Positions 1 through 8,856 are shown, counted from the first letter of the stretch. The stretch is 53,082 bases of DNA from Alistipes sp. (GCA_022511295.1 JAFLRT010000005.1:1-53082); one strand, 5' to 3'. Made by a program: numbers and translations. Notes: generated from the sequence alone by a model not told the origin.

Positions 1-370
1 CCATATCGAATGCTGCCATTACCGATATGCTCTCGCTGCGCACCTCGCCGCGACAGAGTATCTGCTGGCGGAGCGTTATGCTCTTGTTGCCAATCTTTTC
101 GGTCGTCGTCAGAACCTCTATATCGTCCTCGCGGCGTATCTGCCCCATATACGATGTGGAGGTCGAAACGGTTATAATCATAGGTTGAAGCGACATCAGT
201 TCGCAACCCAGAAGACGGGTGAAATAGTCCGTCTTGCCGACATCGAAGTAACTCTGCTGCGCCACATTGTTCACATGGTGGAAGATATCTATATCGGCAA
301 AGCGTTTCTGTATGGTTGTACGTATTACTGGCGGCGTATGTTCTGCCGCGCAGGGTATTTTGCTGCTCAT
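1..370 (-). CDS. Hotdog-fold acyl-CoA thioesterase (4HBT/YbgC-like), C-terminus cut by window edge
   Basis: About 123 residues are visible on the minus strand before the window ends. The motif DIDIFHHVNN near residues 25-34 is the active-site segment of the 4HBT thioesterase family (Asp, then HVNN), and a Y-F-D follows shortly after, as in YbgC/FadM-type enzymes that hydrolyse acyl-CoA or acyl-ACP thioesters in the cytoplasm. The ATG (370-368) shares bases with the TGA of the preceding tsaC gene (ATGA overlap), so the two are probably translationally coupled. The substrate cannot be told from sequence. The missing C-terminus is only a window effect. Confidence 0.8.
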   Translation of the reverse strand, partial: MSSKIPCAAEHTPPVIRTTIQKRFADIDIFHHVNNVAQQSYFDVGKTDYFTRLLGCELMSLQPMIITVSTSTSYMGQIRREDDIEVLTTTEKIGNKSITLRQQILCRGEVRSESISVMAAFDM

Positions 371-948
371 TGTCTTATGATTTTAACCTCGCCGCCCTCG
401 CCGAAGGCTATAATCGAACTGGGACGGTGCGTGGCGCTGCCCTCGCAACGCGGGTCGATAACGTAGTCGGCACCTTCGATAATCTCGCGTGAGGTCTGTG
501 CAAGCGTTTTGGGAGCCTCCTCGCCGGAGATATTGGCGGAGGTCGATACTATCGGCCGTCCGAAACGCCGCAGCAGACGCTGACAGAAGTCGTGGTCGGG
601 GATGCGCACACCCAAAGTACCCTCCTCGGGGATAAGGTTCGCCGCAACGCCGCGCGCACCCGGCAGAATAGCCGTCAGAGGCGTGGTGGACATATCCATA
701 ACCTCGAAGGCTATGCCCGGAGCCTTGTCCACATAGCGCACGACCATATCGGCATCGGCGCAGAGTACGAGCATCGACTTTTTATTCTCGCTGCGCTTGA
801 GAGCGTAGATTCGCTCCACAGCCTCGGCATTAAGCGCATCGCAACCAAGACCCCATACGGTGTCGGTAGGATAGAGTATTATGCCGCCCCCGCGCAGCAC
901 CTCGGCCGCCGCCTGCACTTCACGCTCTGTGATATTATCGTATTTCAT
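367..948 (-). CDS. tsaC: L-threonylcarbamoyladenylate synthase (TsaC/Sua5/YrdC family)
   Basis: A 193-residue single-domain YrdC protein. It makes threonylcarbamoyl-AMP from threonine, bicarbonate and ATP, the first step of the t6A modification at position 37 of ANN-decoding tRNAs. Visible signatures are YPTDTVWGL (residues 26-34), KR at 51-52 and STSANISG (135-142), which line the nucleotide and threonine pocket. The length matches the short TsaC form, without the extra C-terminal Sua5 domain. The ATG at 948 overlaps the stop of cca by four bases and its own TGA overlaps the next start, so it sits inside a tightly coupled operon with two tRNA-related genes side by side. Confidence 0.92.
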   Translation of the reverse strand: MKYDNITEREVQAAAEVLRGGGIILYPTDTVWGLGCDALNAEAVERIYALKRSENKKSMLVLCADADMVVRYVDKAPGIAFEVMDMSTTPLTAILPGARGVAANLIPEEGTLGVRIPDHDFCQRLLRRFGRPIVSTSANISGEEAPKTLAQTSREIIEGADYVIDPRCEGSATHRPSSIIAFGEGGEVKIIRQ

Positions 949-2372
949 TGTTTATCTGTTTTTTTAACCACTCCAAGTTCTGCGGCGACGCGCTCCATCA
1001 TAGCGTATGCCTCGTCGTAGTCGTTGTTTATCTCACCGTCGAGGATGGCGTTTTTGATACGCTCCTTGATAATACCTATGGCACTGCACGGAGGTATGCC
1101 GTAGGTCTGCATAATGATATCGCCCGTAATCGGCGGCTGAAAGTTGCGTATGCGGTCGCGCTCCTCCAAATCCTTCATCTTGCGGCGCACCAACTCGAAG
1201 TTGGCCATATAGCGCCGCACCTTTTCGTCTATACCCGACGTTATATCGGCCTCGCACAACAGCATAAGTTTCTCGATATCGTCTCCGGCCTCGAACAGAA
1301 GACGCCTTACAGCCGAATCGGTAACCATATCCTCCGAGAGAATAATAGGCCGCAAGTGCAGAAACACCATCTTCTGCACGAACTTCATATGTTCGTTCAT
1401 CGGCAGTTTCATAGTACGGAATATCGACGGCACCATCTTCGACCCGACAACTTCGTGTCCGTGAAAAGTCCACCCCGCAGCAGGGTCGAAAGCCTTGGTG
1501 GCGGGCTTGGCTATATCGTGCAGCAGCGCCGCCCAGCGCAACCATATATCATCGCTGCGCCTTGATACATTGTCCAATACCTTGAGCGTATGCAGGAAGT
1601 TGTCCTTGTGGGCGAACTTGCCTCGACGCTCGACGCCGCGCAGACGCTCCAACTCGGGAAAGACAAGTTTCAGAAGCCCCGTATCCGACAGCAGATGAAA
1701 ACCCGTCGAAGGGTGTTCCGATGCGATTATCTTGTTCATCTCGGAGATGATACGTTCCCGCGAGACGATTTTTATACGTTCGCAGTTGCGTTTTATGGCC
1801 TCGTATGTCTCATCCTCGATATCGAATCCGAGTTGCGTGGCGAAACGTATGCCGCGCATCATACGCAGAGGGTCGTCCGAGAAGGTGATATCGGGGTCGC
1901 AGGGGGTGCATATGATACGCTCCTCGAGGTCGTACATACCGTCGAAAGGGTCTACAAGTTCACCGAAACGCTCGCCATTCAAAGACCACGCCATAGCATT
2001 GACTGTGAAGTCTCTGCGCCGCTGGTCATCTTCCAGCGTACCGTCCTCGACGTGGGGTTTGCGCGAGTCGGGCGAGTATGATTCACGTCGCGCACCAACA
2101 AACTCCACCTCCATACCGTCGGCATGGAGCATGGCCGTACCGAAGGTCTTGAAGACCGATACATTGGTATGCAGTTCGCGGGCGAGAGCCTCGGCGAGTG
2201 CTATGCCGCTGCCGACGACAACAACATCGATATCGGTGCAAGGGCGGTGCAGATACCAGTCGCGCACATATCCGCCCACGACGTATGCCTCGACGCCAGC
2301 CTTGTCGGCAAGCCTCGATATGCGCCTGAATACAGGCAACTCAAGAGCCTTATGTGAATCATTCGATGTCAA
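945..2372 (-). CDS. cca: CCA tRNA nucleotidyltransferase with HD domain
   Basis: Adds or repairs the 3' CCA of tRNAs. The nucleotidyltransferase core shows GGYVRD (about residues 33-38), the metal-binding DID with VVVVG after it, and RRDFTVNA. A C-terminal HD domain carries the LLHDIAKP motif, as in Bacteroidota Cca/PcnB-like proteins. I chose the TTG at 2372, giving 475 residues with the N-terminus MTSNDSHKALELPVF. It avoids the 64-base overlap with pdxJ that an ATG at 2447 would need, and the conserved homology begins only a few residues after it. The gene lies 11 bases after the pdxJ stop and overlaps tsaC by four bases. Confidence 0.9.
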   Translation of the reverse strand: MTSNDSHKALELPVFRRISRLADKAGVEAYVVGGYVRDWYLHRPCTDIDVVVVGSGIALAEALARELHTNVSVFKTFGTAMLHADGMEVEFVGARRESYSPDSRKPHVEDGTLEDDQRRRDFTVNAMAWSLNGERFGELVDPFDGMYDLEERIICTPCDPDITFSDDPLRMMRGIRFATQLGFDIEDETYEAIKRNCERIKIVSRERIISEMNKIIASEHPSTGFHLLSDTGLLKLVFPELERLRGVERRGKFAHKDNFLHTLKVLDNVSRRSDDIWLRWAALLHDIAKPATKAFDPAAGWTFHGHEVVGSKMVPSIFRTMKLPMNEHMKFVQKMVFLHLRPIILSEDMVTDSAVRRLLFEAGDDIEKLMLLCEADITSGIDEKVRRYMANFELVRRKMKDLEERDRIRNFQPPITGDIIMQTYGIPPCSAIGIIKERIKNAILDGEINNDYDEAYAMMERVAAELGVVKKTDKQ

Positions 2373-2383
2373 GTGAGAGGTCT

Positions 2384-3151
2384 TTATAGCAGTCCGTCGG
2401 CGATGGCACGCTTGTATAACTGAACCGTATTCTCCATACCCAGCCACAGGGCATCGGAGATGAGAGCATGACCTATCGACACCTCGTCGCAGAAGGGTAT
2501 GCGACGGATGAAATATGTCAGATTCTGCAAATTAAGGTCGTGTCCGGCATTGAGTCCCAATCCGCAGCGGCGTGCCTCGACGGCGGCAGCGACGTAGGGG
2601 GCTATTACCGCCTCGCGCGCAGCATCAAAACGCTCATCTCCATCACTATACGCCGCTGCGGCGGCGCCATAGCCCGAAGCGTATGCCTCGGTATAGAGTT
2701 CCACGCGGTCGGCACCGCAATGTGCGGCACCCTCGGCCATAGCAGGGTCGGGGTCGATGAATATCGAGGTACGTATACCCCTCTGACGGAAATGCGAGCA
2801 TATATCGGTCAGAAAATCGCGGTGGCGCAGCGTATCCCACCCGGCATTGGATGTTATCGCATCGGCGGCATCCGGCACAAGCGTTACCTGCGCAGGGCAT
2901 ACCTCATCCACCAACTCCACGAACGACGCTATGGGATTTCCCTCGATATTGAACTCCACGTCTAACAGGGGCTTCAGTGCGCGCACATCATCGTAACGTA
3001 TATGCCGTCCGTCGGGACGTGGATGAACCGTAATACCCTCGGCGCCGAAATCCACTATACGCAGAGCCGAACCAACTACATCCGGAAGATTCCCGCCGCG
3101 CGAATTGCGCAACACGGCTATCTTATTTATGTTTACGCTTAACTTTGTCAT
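2384..3151 (-). CDS. pdxJ: Pyridoxine 5'-phosphate synthase
   Basis: Condenses 1-deoxyxylulose 5-phosphate with 3-amino-2-oxopropyl phosphate to give pyridoxine 5'-phosphate in the DXP-dependent vitamin B6 pathway. The 255-residue TIM barrel starts with the family N-terminus LSVNINKIA and has GITVHPRPDGRHI, the catalytic Glu in DVEFN, GLGLNAGHDLN and the C-terminal phosphate site GHALISDAL. It is slightly longer than the usual length of roughly 240. It is the first gene of the minus-strand operon pdxJ-cca-tsaC-thioesterase and is transcribed divergently from nadK across a very short spacer. Confidence 0.95.
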   Translation of the reverse strand: MTKLSVNINKIAVLRNSRGGNLPDVVGSALRIVDFGAEGITVHPRPDGRHIRYDDVRALKPLLDVEFNIEGNPIASFVELVDEVCPAQVTLVPDAADAITSNAGWDTLRHRDFLTDICSHFRQRGIRTSIFIDPDPAMAEGAAHCGADRVELYTEAYASGYGAAAAAYSDGDERFDAAREAVIAPYVAAAVEARRCGLGLNAGHDLNLQNLTYFIRRIPFCDEVSIGHALISDALWLGMENTVQLYKRAIADGLL

Positions 3152-3181
3152 AAATAAGTTATATATTTGCAGACAAAGTTA
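3144..3181. promoter_or_regulatory. Overlapping divergent promoters of pdxJ and nadK
   Basis: On the plus strand TATATTTG (3162-3169) matches the Bacteroidota -7 box TAnnTTTG and would start nadK transcripts near 3176. On the minus strand TAACTTTG (3181-3174) matches the same box and would start pdxJ transcripts near 3167. The two predicted transcripts overlap by about ten bases, so the polymerases should compete for the same DNA. No convincing -33 element was found for either box. Confidence 0.6.
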
Positions 3182-3203
3182 AATGTTTTTTCTCAATCCG
3201 AAG

Positions 3204-4076
3204 ATGAAAATACTCTTTTTTTCCCGAGCGGAGATATGCCGCAGCGCATCCGAGGTCGAGGCTCTTGTGCAGAGTGCCGAGCGTTTCGGTTTCGACTGGG
3301 CCGTGAACAGAGAACTTGCCGAGTGCATATTCAGGTTTACGGGACAGACCCTGCCCGAGAGTAAGATATACGGCAGCAGCATAGGCAAGCAGCCGCAGGA
3401 GAGCATTATGGTATGCTACGGCGGCGACGGCACGCTGCTCGAAGGCATACACCGCCTTGACGGCGCCTCAATAGCGGTTACAGGCATAAACTCGGGGCAT
3501 CTCGGATTCCTCTCGACGGCCTCCAAAGAGCAGACCGACGAGATATTCGGCCGCATAAGTTGCGGAGAGTTGCGCACGCAGCAGCGCACGATGCTCGCCA
3601 TAGAGGGTCTCGTACCAGATACAACGCTTCACGCACTCAACGAGGTGGCTGTGCAGAGCCTCGGAGCGACGATGATACGCACGCGCGTCAGCATAGACGG
3701 CAGGCATGTTGCCACCTGCGACGGAAGCGGAATAATCATAGCCACCCCGACAGGTTCGACGGCCTATTCGCTCAGCGCCGGAGGGCCGGTCGTGGAGCCT
3801 TCGTGCCGTTGTATGATTATATCGCCGCTGGCGCCCCACAACCTCACCATGCGTCCGGTGGTCATACCCGATACCAGCGTAATATCGCTCGAGACCGTCG
3901 CGCGCAACCGTCAGGCTACGATATCGGCTGACAACCGCACCTTCACGCTCGACGAAGGCGGGTCTGTAACCATACGTCTGTCGGAGCGCAGCGTTTTTCT
4001 GGCCGTGCCGCACAATAATTCATTCTATGACACGTTACGAGACAAGATGATGTGGGGAATGGAGATACGCAAATAA
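3204..4076 (+). CDS. nadK: NAD kinase
   Basis: Phosphorylates NAD to NADP with ATP or polyphosphate in the cytoplasm. The GGDGT nucleotide motif is at about residues 73-77, with NSGHLGFL shortly after, and the second family motif TPTGSTAYSLSAGGP lies in the all-beta C-terminal domain. I prefer the ATG at 3204 (290 residues) to the one at 3183, because the predicted transcription start is near 3176 and the later start matches the usual N-terminus of the family. The upstream ATG would add seven residues (MFFLNPK). Confidence 0.93.
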   Translation: MKILFFSRAEICRSASEVEALVQSAERFGFDWAVNRELAECIFRFTGQTLPESKIYGSSIGKQPQESIMVCYGGDGTLLEGIHRLDGASIAVTGINSGHLGFLSTASKEQTDEIFGRISCGELRTQQRTMLAIEGLVPDTTLHALNEVAVQSLGATMIRTRVSIDGRHVATCDGSGIIIATPTGSTAYSLSAGGPVVEPSCRCMIISPLAPHNLTMRPVVIPDTSVISLETVARNRQATISADNRTFTLDEGGSVTIRLSERSVFLAVPHNNSFYDTLRDKMMWGMEIRK

Positions 4077-4126
4077 TATTTGACGAGAGATTTAAGAGAT
4101 TTACACGTTATATCCCGAAAAAACGC

Positions 4127-4134
4127 TATATTTG
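4127..4134 (+). promoter_or_regulatory. Promoter -7 box of uppS, predicted to give a leaderless mRNA
   Basis: TATATTTG lies seven bases before the A of the uppS ATG, where Bacteroidota promoters normally initiate transcription. The transcript would therefore start at or next to the start codon. The -33 region is weak. Confidence 0.55.
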
Positions 4135-4140
4135 CAGACT

Positions 4141-4884
4141 ATGAGCGAAAAGAAGAGGATACCCCGCCACGTCGCGATAATAATGGACGGCAACGGACGC
4201 TGGGCCAAATTGCGCGGCAAAGAGCGGTATGAGGGGCATATAGAGGGTGTTGCAGCGGTGCGGGAGACCGTGCGCGCAGCCGTCCGCAACGGCATAGAAT
4301 ATGTTACCCTCTACGCCTTTTCGACCGAAAACTGGGGTCGCCCCGCAGATGAGGTCGAGGCGCTGATGTCGCTCTTCTGCAAGAGTGTGATAAGCGAGAC
4401 ACCCGAACTGGCGGCAGAGGGTGTCAGGGTCAGGATTATAGGCCACCGCTCGCACTTCTCGACCGTAGTGCGTGAACACCTCGACGAGATTGAGCGGCGT
4501 ACAGCGGCCGGCAACAAAATGACACTCGTACTGGCTATCGACTACTCCTCGCGCGAGGAGATAACCGACGCCGTGCGAAATATAGTTGTCAAGGCGGCAC
4601 AGGGAGCCATACGTGCGGAGGAGATTACGCCCGACACCATCTCGGCGGAACTCTATACCGCAGCCATGCCCGACCCCGACTTGATAATACGTACCAGCGG
4701 CGAGTCGCGACTGAGCAATTTTCTGCTGTGGCAGGCCTCATATGCAGAGTTTTACTTCCCGCAGATATTGTGGCCCGACTGGAAAGAGAGCGATTTCGAC
4801 AAAGCGATAGAGATATACGCCTCGCGCGAGCGCAGGTACGGACTTGTCAAGGAGACCGGGGAGCAGTTGCCCAAGGCTGATTGA
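4141..4884 (+). CDS. uppS: Isoprenyl transferase (undecaprenyl diphosphate synthase)
   Basis: A cis-prenyltransferase of 247 residues that elongates farnesyl diphosphate with isopentenyl diphosphate to make the C55 lipid carrier for peptidoglycan and O-antigen. The catalytic MDGNGRWA block is at residues 15-22, and the C-terminal signature RTSGESRLSNFLLWQ is followed by AEFYF. The ATG at 4141 is the only start compatible with the conserved N-terminus; a TTG three codons earlier lies inside the promoter box. The gene is 10 bases upstream of bamA and probably co-transcribed with it, a common Bacteroidota arrangement. Confidence 0.95.
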   Translation: MSEKKRIPRHVAIIMDGNGRWAKLRGKERYEGHIEGVAAVRETVRAAVRNGIEYVTLYAFSTENWGRPADEVEALMSLFCKSVISETPELAAEGVRVRIIGHRSHFSTVVREHLDEIERRTAAGNKMTLVLAIDYSSREEITDAVRNIVVKAAQGAIRAEEITPDTISAELYTAAMPDPDLIIRTSGESRLSNFLLWQASYAEFYFPQILWPDWKESDFDKAIEIYASRERRYGLVKETGEQLPKAD

Positions 4885-4894
4885 AGTTAAAGAG

Positions 4895-7519
4895 ATGAAT
4901 GTTTTTATAAAGATATCATTTGCGACAGCAGCGGCGATTCTTCTCTCCGCAGGCATCGTCTCGGCACAGGAGCCGCCGCAGGAGACGGCACACGATACGG
5001 CTGCCGAGGTGAACGCCATTGCAACGGATGAAACGGCGCAGGACGGCGATGCAACGACGGATGAAGCGGTACGGGAGGATGATATGCCCGCATTTCCGGC
5101 GGATGCGCCTATGCTCGGCGATGACGAGCGGCGTATGTACTACCTGCGCAAAGTGAATATACACGGTGCCGAGACTCTCGACCACAATATATTGCGTTCG
5201 TCGGCGGGTCTTATACCCGGCGACTCGGTATATATCCCGGGTTCGTTTATCCAGAACGCCATCACACGTCTGTGGAACCAGCGTTACTTCGCCGATGTGA
5301 AGATAGGTGCCACAATCGAGGGCGACAGCCTCGATTTGGAGGTTATGCTCAAGGAGCGTCCGAGGGTAACGAAGTGGGATATAGAGGGCGTACCCAACGG
5401 CAAACGTAAAGAGTTGCTCGATGAGGTGCTTAAACTGCGTCGGGGAACGGAACTGTCGGACTACGTCGTAGACAAAAACACCAAACTGATTAAAAAGTAT
5501 TTCGGCGACAAGGGTTTTCTCGATACCGAGGTAACGCTGCGCGTGGAGGATGACCCCGTAATAAAGCAGGGTGTGCGTGCAACCTTCGTTATCGACCGCA
5601 AAGAGAAGGTTAAAATCGGCGCTATCAACTTCAACGGCAATGAGCAGTTTACCGACAAGCGTCTGCGGCGAACATTCAAGAAGACGCACCAGAAGAGCAT
5701 CCTTTTCTGGCAGGACACCAAACTCAAGGAGGCTGAATATGCCGAAGACAAAGAGTTGCTGCTCGACTTCTACAACTCCAAGGGATACCGCAACGCTACA
5801 GTCCTCTCGGACTCGATATACCGTATAAGCGACAACCGTCTGGGTATCGATATAAACATCTCGGAGGGCAACAAATACTATATCCGCAACGTAACGTGGA
5901 TTGGCAACTCGGTCTATCCCACAGAGCAGTTGGAGCGTCTGTTCAGCGTCTCGAAGGGCGATGTGTACGACAAAAAGTCGATGCACAAGCGTCTGGGAGT
6001 GGGTCGTGAGATGAACCCCGAGGAGATATCCGTATCGTCGCTCTACCAGAATGACGGTTATCTGATGTCGCAGATAGAGCCGTCGGAGATAATCATAGGA
6101 GCCGACTCGATAGACCTCGAGATAAAGATTTTCGAGGGCAAGCAGTTTACCATAAACGAGGTGAATATCACGGGTAACAACCGCGTGAACGACGAGGTGA
6201 TACGCCGCGAACTCTACACACGCCCGGGCGAACTGTACAACCGCGCCCTGCTGATGCAGACCATACGTACACTTATGTCGCTCGGACACTTCAACCCCGA
6301 AAAGGTTATGCCCGTACCCAAACCCGTCTCAAACGACCTGGTAAACATCGACTGGCCTCTCGAGGAGCAGGCATCGGACCAGTTCAACATAGCGGGCGGA
6401 TGGGGTTCCGGAACATTCGTCGGCTCGATAGGTATCACGCTCAAAAACCTCTCTATGCGCAACTTCTTCAAGAAGGGTGCGTGGAGACCGTACCCTATGG
6501 GACAGAATCAGCAACTGTCGATATCGGGTCAGACCAACGGCACCTATTACAAAGCGCTGGCATTGAGTTTTACAGACCCGTGGCTCGGCGGCCGCAAACC
6601 CAACTCATTCACAATCTCGATGCACATGTCCGAGACCAACGATGCCTACTACCCTTGGATGTCGGCCACGCAGTATTTCCGCTCGACGGGTGTAGCGATG
6701 GGTCTGGGAAAGCGTCTGACTTGGCCCGACCCCTATTTCACCATCTATGCCGAAGCCCTCTATCAGCGATATAAACTTAACGGCTGGAAATCATTCGTCA
6801 TGAGCAGCGGTGTCGCCAACACATTCGCTCTGAAGATGGTCTTCGCCCGCAACTCGGTAGACCAGCCCATATATCCGCGTCGCGGTTCGGAGTTCTCGCT
6901 CACCATAGCCGCCACACCGCCATACTCGGCGTGGGACAAAAAGAACTATGCCGACCCCAATATGAGCGAAAAAGAGCGTTACAAGTGGATTGAGTACCAC
7001 AAATGGCAGTTCAAGGCACAGTGGTTCTATCCTCTCACGTCGAACAACAATTTAGTCCTTATGGCTCGTGCCGAGATGGGTTTCCTCGGACACTATAACA
7101 AGCACAAGGTGTCGCCTTTCGAGCGATTCGAGGTCGGTGGCGACGGTATGTCGGGATACAACATCTACGGTGTGGATATCATCGCGCTGCGCGGTTACGA
7201 GGATGGCGCTCTCGACCCTGTGGGCGAATCCTACTCGGTGGCATACAACAAGTATACGCTCGAGTTGCGTTATCCTGTCATACTCAAACCCTCGTCGCAG
7301 ATATATGTTCTGGGCTTCCTCGAGGGCGGTAACGGCTTCTCGTCGTGGAAGACCTTCTCGCCATTCAAGATAAAGCGCTCGGCGGGTGTGGGTGTGAGAC
7401 TCTATCTGCCTATCGTCGGTATGCTCGGTATAGACTGGGGCTGGGGATTCGACCCCGCAGCAGGAAAGACCAAGCGCAGCGGAAGCCAGTTCCACTTCGT
7501 CATAGGACAATCTTTCTGA
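4895..7519 (+). CDS. bamA: Outer membrane protein assembly factor BamA
   Basis: An 874-residue Omp85 protein. It begins with a signal peptide (MNVFIKISFATAAAILLSAG then IVSAQ). A short acidic Ala/Glu/Asp-rich linker follows (about residues 26-70), then five POTRA repeats (roughly 75-470) and a 16-strand beta barrel that ends in the terminal Phe (FVIGQSF) used for outer-membrane insertion. It folds and inserts beta-barrel proteins. The start at 4895 follows an AAAGAG ribosome-binding site and immediately precedes the signal peptide. It sits next to two Skp-like chaperone genes, which fits a periplasmic delivery module. Confidence 0.95.
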   Translation: MNVFIKISFATAAAILLSAGIVSAQEPPQETAHDTAAEVNAIATDETAQDGDATTDEAVREDDMPAFPADAPMLGDDERRMYYLRKVNIHGAETLDHNILRSSAGLIPGDSVYIPGSFIQNAITRLWNQRYFADVKIGATIEGDSLDLEVMLKERPRVTKWDIEGVPNGKRKELLDEVLKLRRGTELSDYVVDKNTKLIKKYFGDKGFLDTEVTLRVEDDPVIKQGVRATFVIDRKEKVKIGAINFNGNEQFTDKRLRRTFKKTHQKSILFWQDTKLKEAEYAEDKELLLDFYNSKGYRNATVLSDSIYRISDNRLGIDINISEGNKYYIRNVTWIGNSVYPTEQLERLFSVSKGDVYDKKSMHKRLGVGREMNPEEISVSSLYQNDGYLMSQIEPSEIIIGADSIDLEIKIFEGKQFTINEVNITGNNRVNDEVIRRELYTRPGELYNRALLMQTIRTLMSLGHFNPEKVMPVPKPVSNDLVNIDWPLEEQASDQFNIAGGWGSGTFVGSIGITLKNLSMRNFFKKGAWRPYPMGQNQQLSISGQTNGTYYKALALSFTDPWLGGRKPNSFTISMHMSETNDAYYPWMSATQYFRSTGVAMGLGKRLTWPDPYFTIYAEALYQRYKLNGWKSFVMSSGVANTFALKMVFARNSVDQPIYPRRGSEFSLTIAATPPYSAWDKKNYADPNMSEKERYKWIEYHKWQFKAQWFYPLTSNNNLVLMARAEMGFLGHYNKHKVSPFERFEVGGDGMSGYNIYGVDIIALRGYEDGALDPVGESYSVAYNKYTLELRYPVILKPSSQIYVLGFLEGGNGFSSWKTFSPFKIKRSAGVGVRLYLPIVGMLGIDWGWGFDPAAGKTKRSGSQFHFVIGQSF

Positions 7520-7533
7520 TAATTGGCAACATA

Positions 7534-7565
7534 TTTGAAGATATCGGAAAAAATCGCTAAATTTG
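7534..7565 (+). promoter_or_regulatory. Promoter of the ompH/skp pair
   Basis: TTTG (7534-7537), 20 bases, then TAAATTTG (7558-7565): a full match to the Bacteroidota sigma-70-type consensus. It lies between bamA and the first skp-like gene, so the chaperones can be expressed independently of bamA. Confidence 0.75.
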
Positions 7566-7591
7566 TATAACATTAAAAACCACACCTCAAG

Positions 7592-8098
7592 ATGAAACGT
7601 ATAGTTCTGACACTGATGGGCATTATCGCCTTCGCCGGCGCTGCCTGCGCACAAAACTACATCGTCGTGGACAGCGAAAAGATATTCAAGTCCATCGCAA
7701 GTTACAATGAGGCCATAAAGACGCTCGATGAACTGGCCGAGAGCTACCAGAAACAGGTCGATGACAAGTTCGCAGATGTCGAGAAACTCTACAATAACTA
7801 TATGGCGCAGAAATCCAATCTCTCCGACAAGAGCCGCCAGACGATAGAGAATGCAATACTCTCACGCGAGGAGGATGCTGCAAAATTCCAGGAGTCGCTC
7901 TTCGGTACCGACGGTACGCTGATGAAAAAGCGCATAGAGATGATTCAGCCCATACAGAACAGGGTGTTCAAGGCCATCGAGGAGTATGCCGCAGCGAATA
8001 ATTACGATTTGGTACTCGACACGGCATCGAACCCGACGATTCTTTTCTATTCCGCAGCGGCAGACCATACCGATGCGATAATCGCGTTGCTCAAATAG
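7592..8098 (+). CDS. OmpH/Skp-like periplasmic chaperone, first copy
   Basis: 168 residues with a Sec signal peptide (MKRIVLTLMGIIAFAGAACA, then Gln). The mature part is an OmpH/Skp fold: a short beta segment YIVVDSEKIFKSI, a long charged helical hairpin (about residues 45-115) and a C-terminal return with VLDTASNPTILF. Skp-type proteins hold unfolded outer-membrane proteins in the periplasm and pass them to BamA, whose gene is 72 bases upstream. It is one of two tandem, divergent copies. Confidence 0.88.
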   Translation: MKRIVLTLMGIIAFAGAACAQNYIVVDSEKIFKSIASYNEAIKTLDELAESYQKQVDDKFADVEKLYNNYMAQKSNLSDKSRQTIENAILSREEDAAKFQESLFGTDGTLMKKRIEMIQPIQNRVFKAIEEYAAANNYDLVLDTASNPTILFYSAAADHTDAIIALLK

Positions 8099-8303
8099 CG
8101 AGGGGCGCGAGAGGAGCAAGAGAGAGGAACAATAGGAGCGAGAGATAAGCAAGCAAGAGGAGCAAGAGAAACAATAGAGGAGAGCGATAAAAGTGATAAT
8201 TGCGATGCTTAAACAGCCACGATTAATATCGATAAGAGCGATAAGATAGAAACGGCAGTGCTTAAATAGTAAAAATAGTAAAATAATAAAAATATCGAAA
8301 GTA
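8099..8303. other. Purine-rich low-complexity spacer between the two skp-like genes
   Basis: 205 bases without a gene. The first 90 or so are nearly all A and G on the coding strand, with loose reiterations such as GAGGAGCAAGAG, GAGCGAGAGATAAG and GAGGAGAGCGATAA. The rest is AT-rich with GATAAGAGCGATAAGATAG. No terminator and no good TAnnTTTG box were seen, so the second skp-like gene is probably read through from the first. A similar tract lies between ftsA and ftsZ. Confidence 0.6.
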
Positions 8304-8831
8304 ATGAAAAAGATTATTAAACTGACCCTTACGGTTGTATGCGTACTCTCAGCAAGTACCATGTTTGCACAGAAGTTCGGCCGTGTAAATATGCAAGAGA
8401 TTATTCTGGCGATGCCCGAAGTGAAAGAGATGGAACTTCAGCTCGAGAATCTCGGCAAGGATTGGCGTGAGCAGCTCGAGACCATACAGGTAGAGTTCAA
8501 CAACAAACTCAACGACTATCAGAAGGACAAGGCTACTCTTTCGGCGACGGCCCAGCAGATACGCGAGCGTGAGTTGCAGGATTTGCAGAACCGTTATGCA
8601 GAGTTCCAGCAGATGGCCCAGCAGGAGATGGAGCGTCAGCAGGCAGAGTTGTTGCAGCCCATTCAGAAGAAGGCAAATGATGCTGTGAAGAAGGTTGCAG
8701 AGAGCGGCGGCTATACCGCTGTAATCGACACCTCGCTGCCCACGATGGCATATATCAACGAGAGTACGGTAACCGATATCTCGGATGCTGTACGCAAACA
8801 GCTCGGCATCACCGCTCCGGCAACCAAATAG
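8304..8831 (+). CDS. OmpH/Skp-like periplasmic chaperone, second copy
   Basis: 175 residues with a signal peptide (MKKIIKLTLTVVCVLSASTM, cleavage after FAQ). The mature chain opens with FGRVNMQEIILAMPEVKEM, the typical OmpH start, followed by a long Gln/Glu-rich helix (about residues 50-125) and a C-terminal beta segment VIDTSLPTMAYINES. It is the closer match of the two to the usual Bacteroidota OmpH. Role as for the first copy: holding outer-membrane proteins for BamA. Confidence 0.9.
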   Translation: MKKIIKLTLTVVCVLSASTMFAQKFGRVNMQEIILAMPEVKEMELQLENLGKDWREQLETIQVEFNNKLNDYQKDKATLSATAQQIRERELQDLQNRYAEFQQMAQQEMERQQAELLQPIQKKANDAVKKVAESGGYTAVIDTSLPTMAYINESTVTDISDAVRKQLGITAPATK

Positions 8832-8856
8832 GGGCGGCAGTTGTAGCCAATAAGCA

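Noticed and set aside
2373..2447. ATG start for cca at 2447
   Set aside because: It would overlap pdxJ by 64 bases and add residues before the conserved N-terminus; TTG at 2372 fits better.
4916..6289. 457-codon minus-strand open frame inside bamA
   Set aside because: Shadow frame of an intact bamA; no recognisable motifs.
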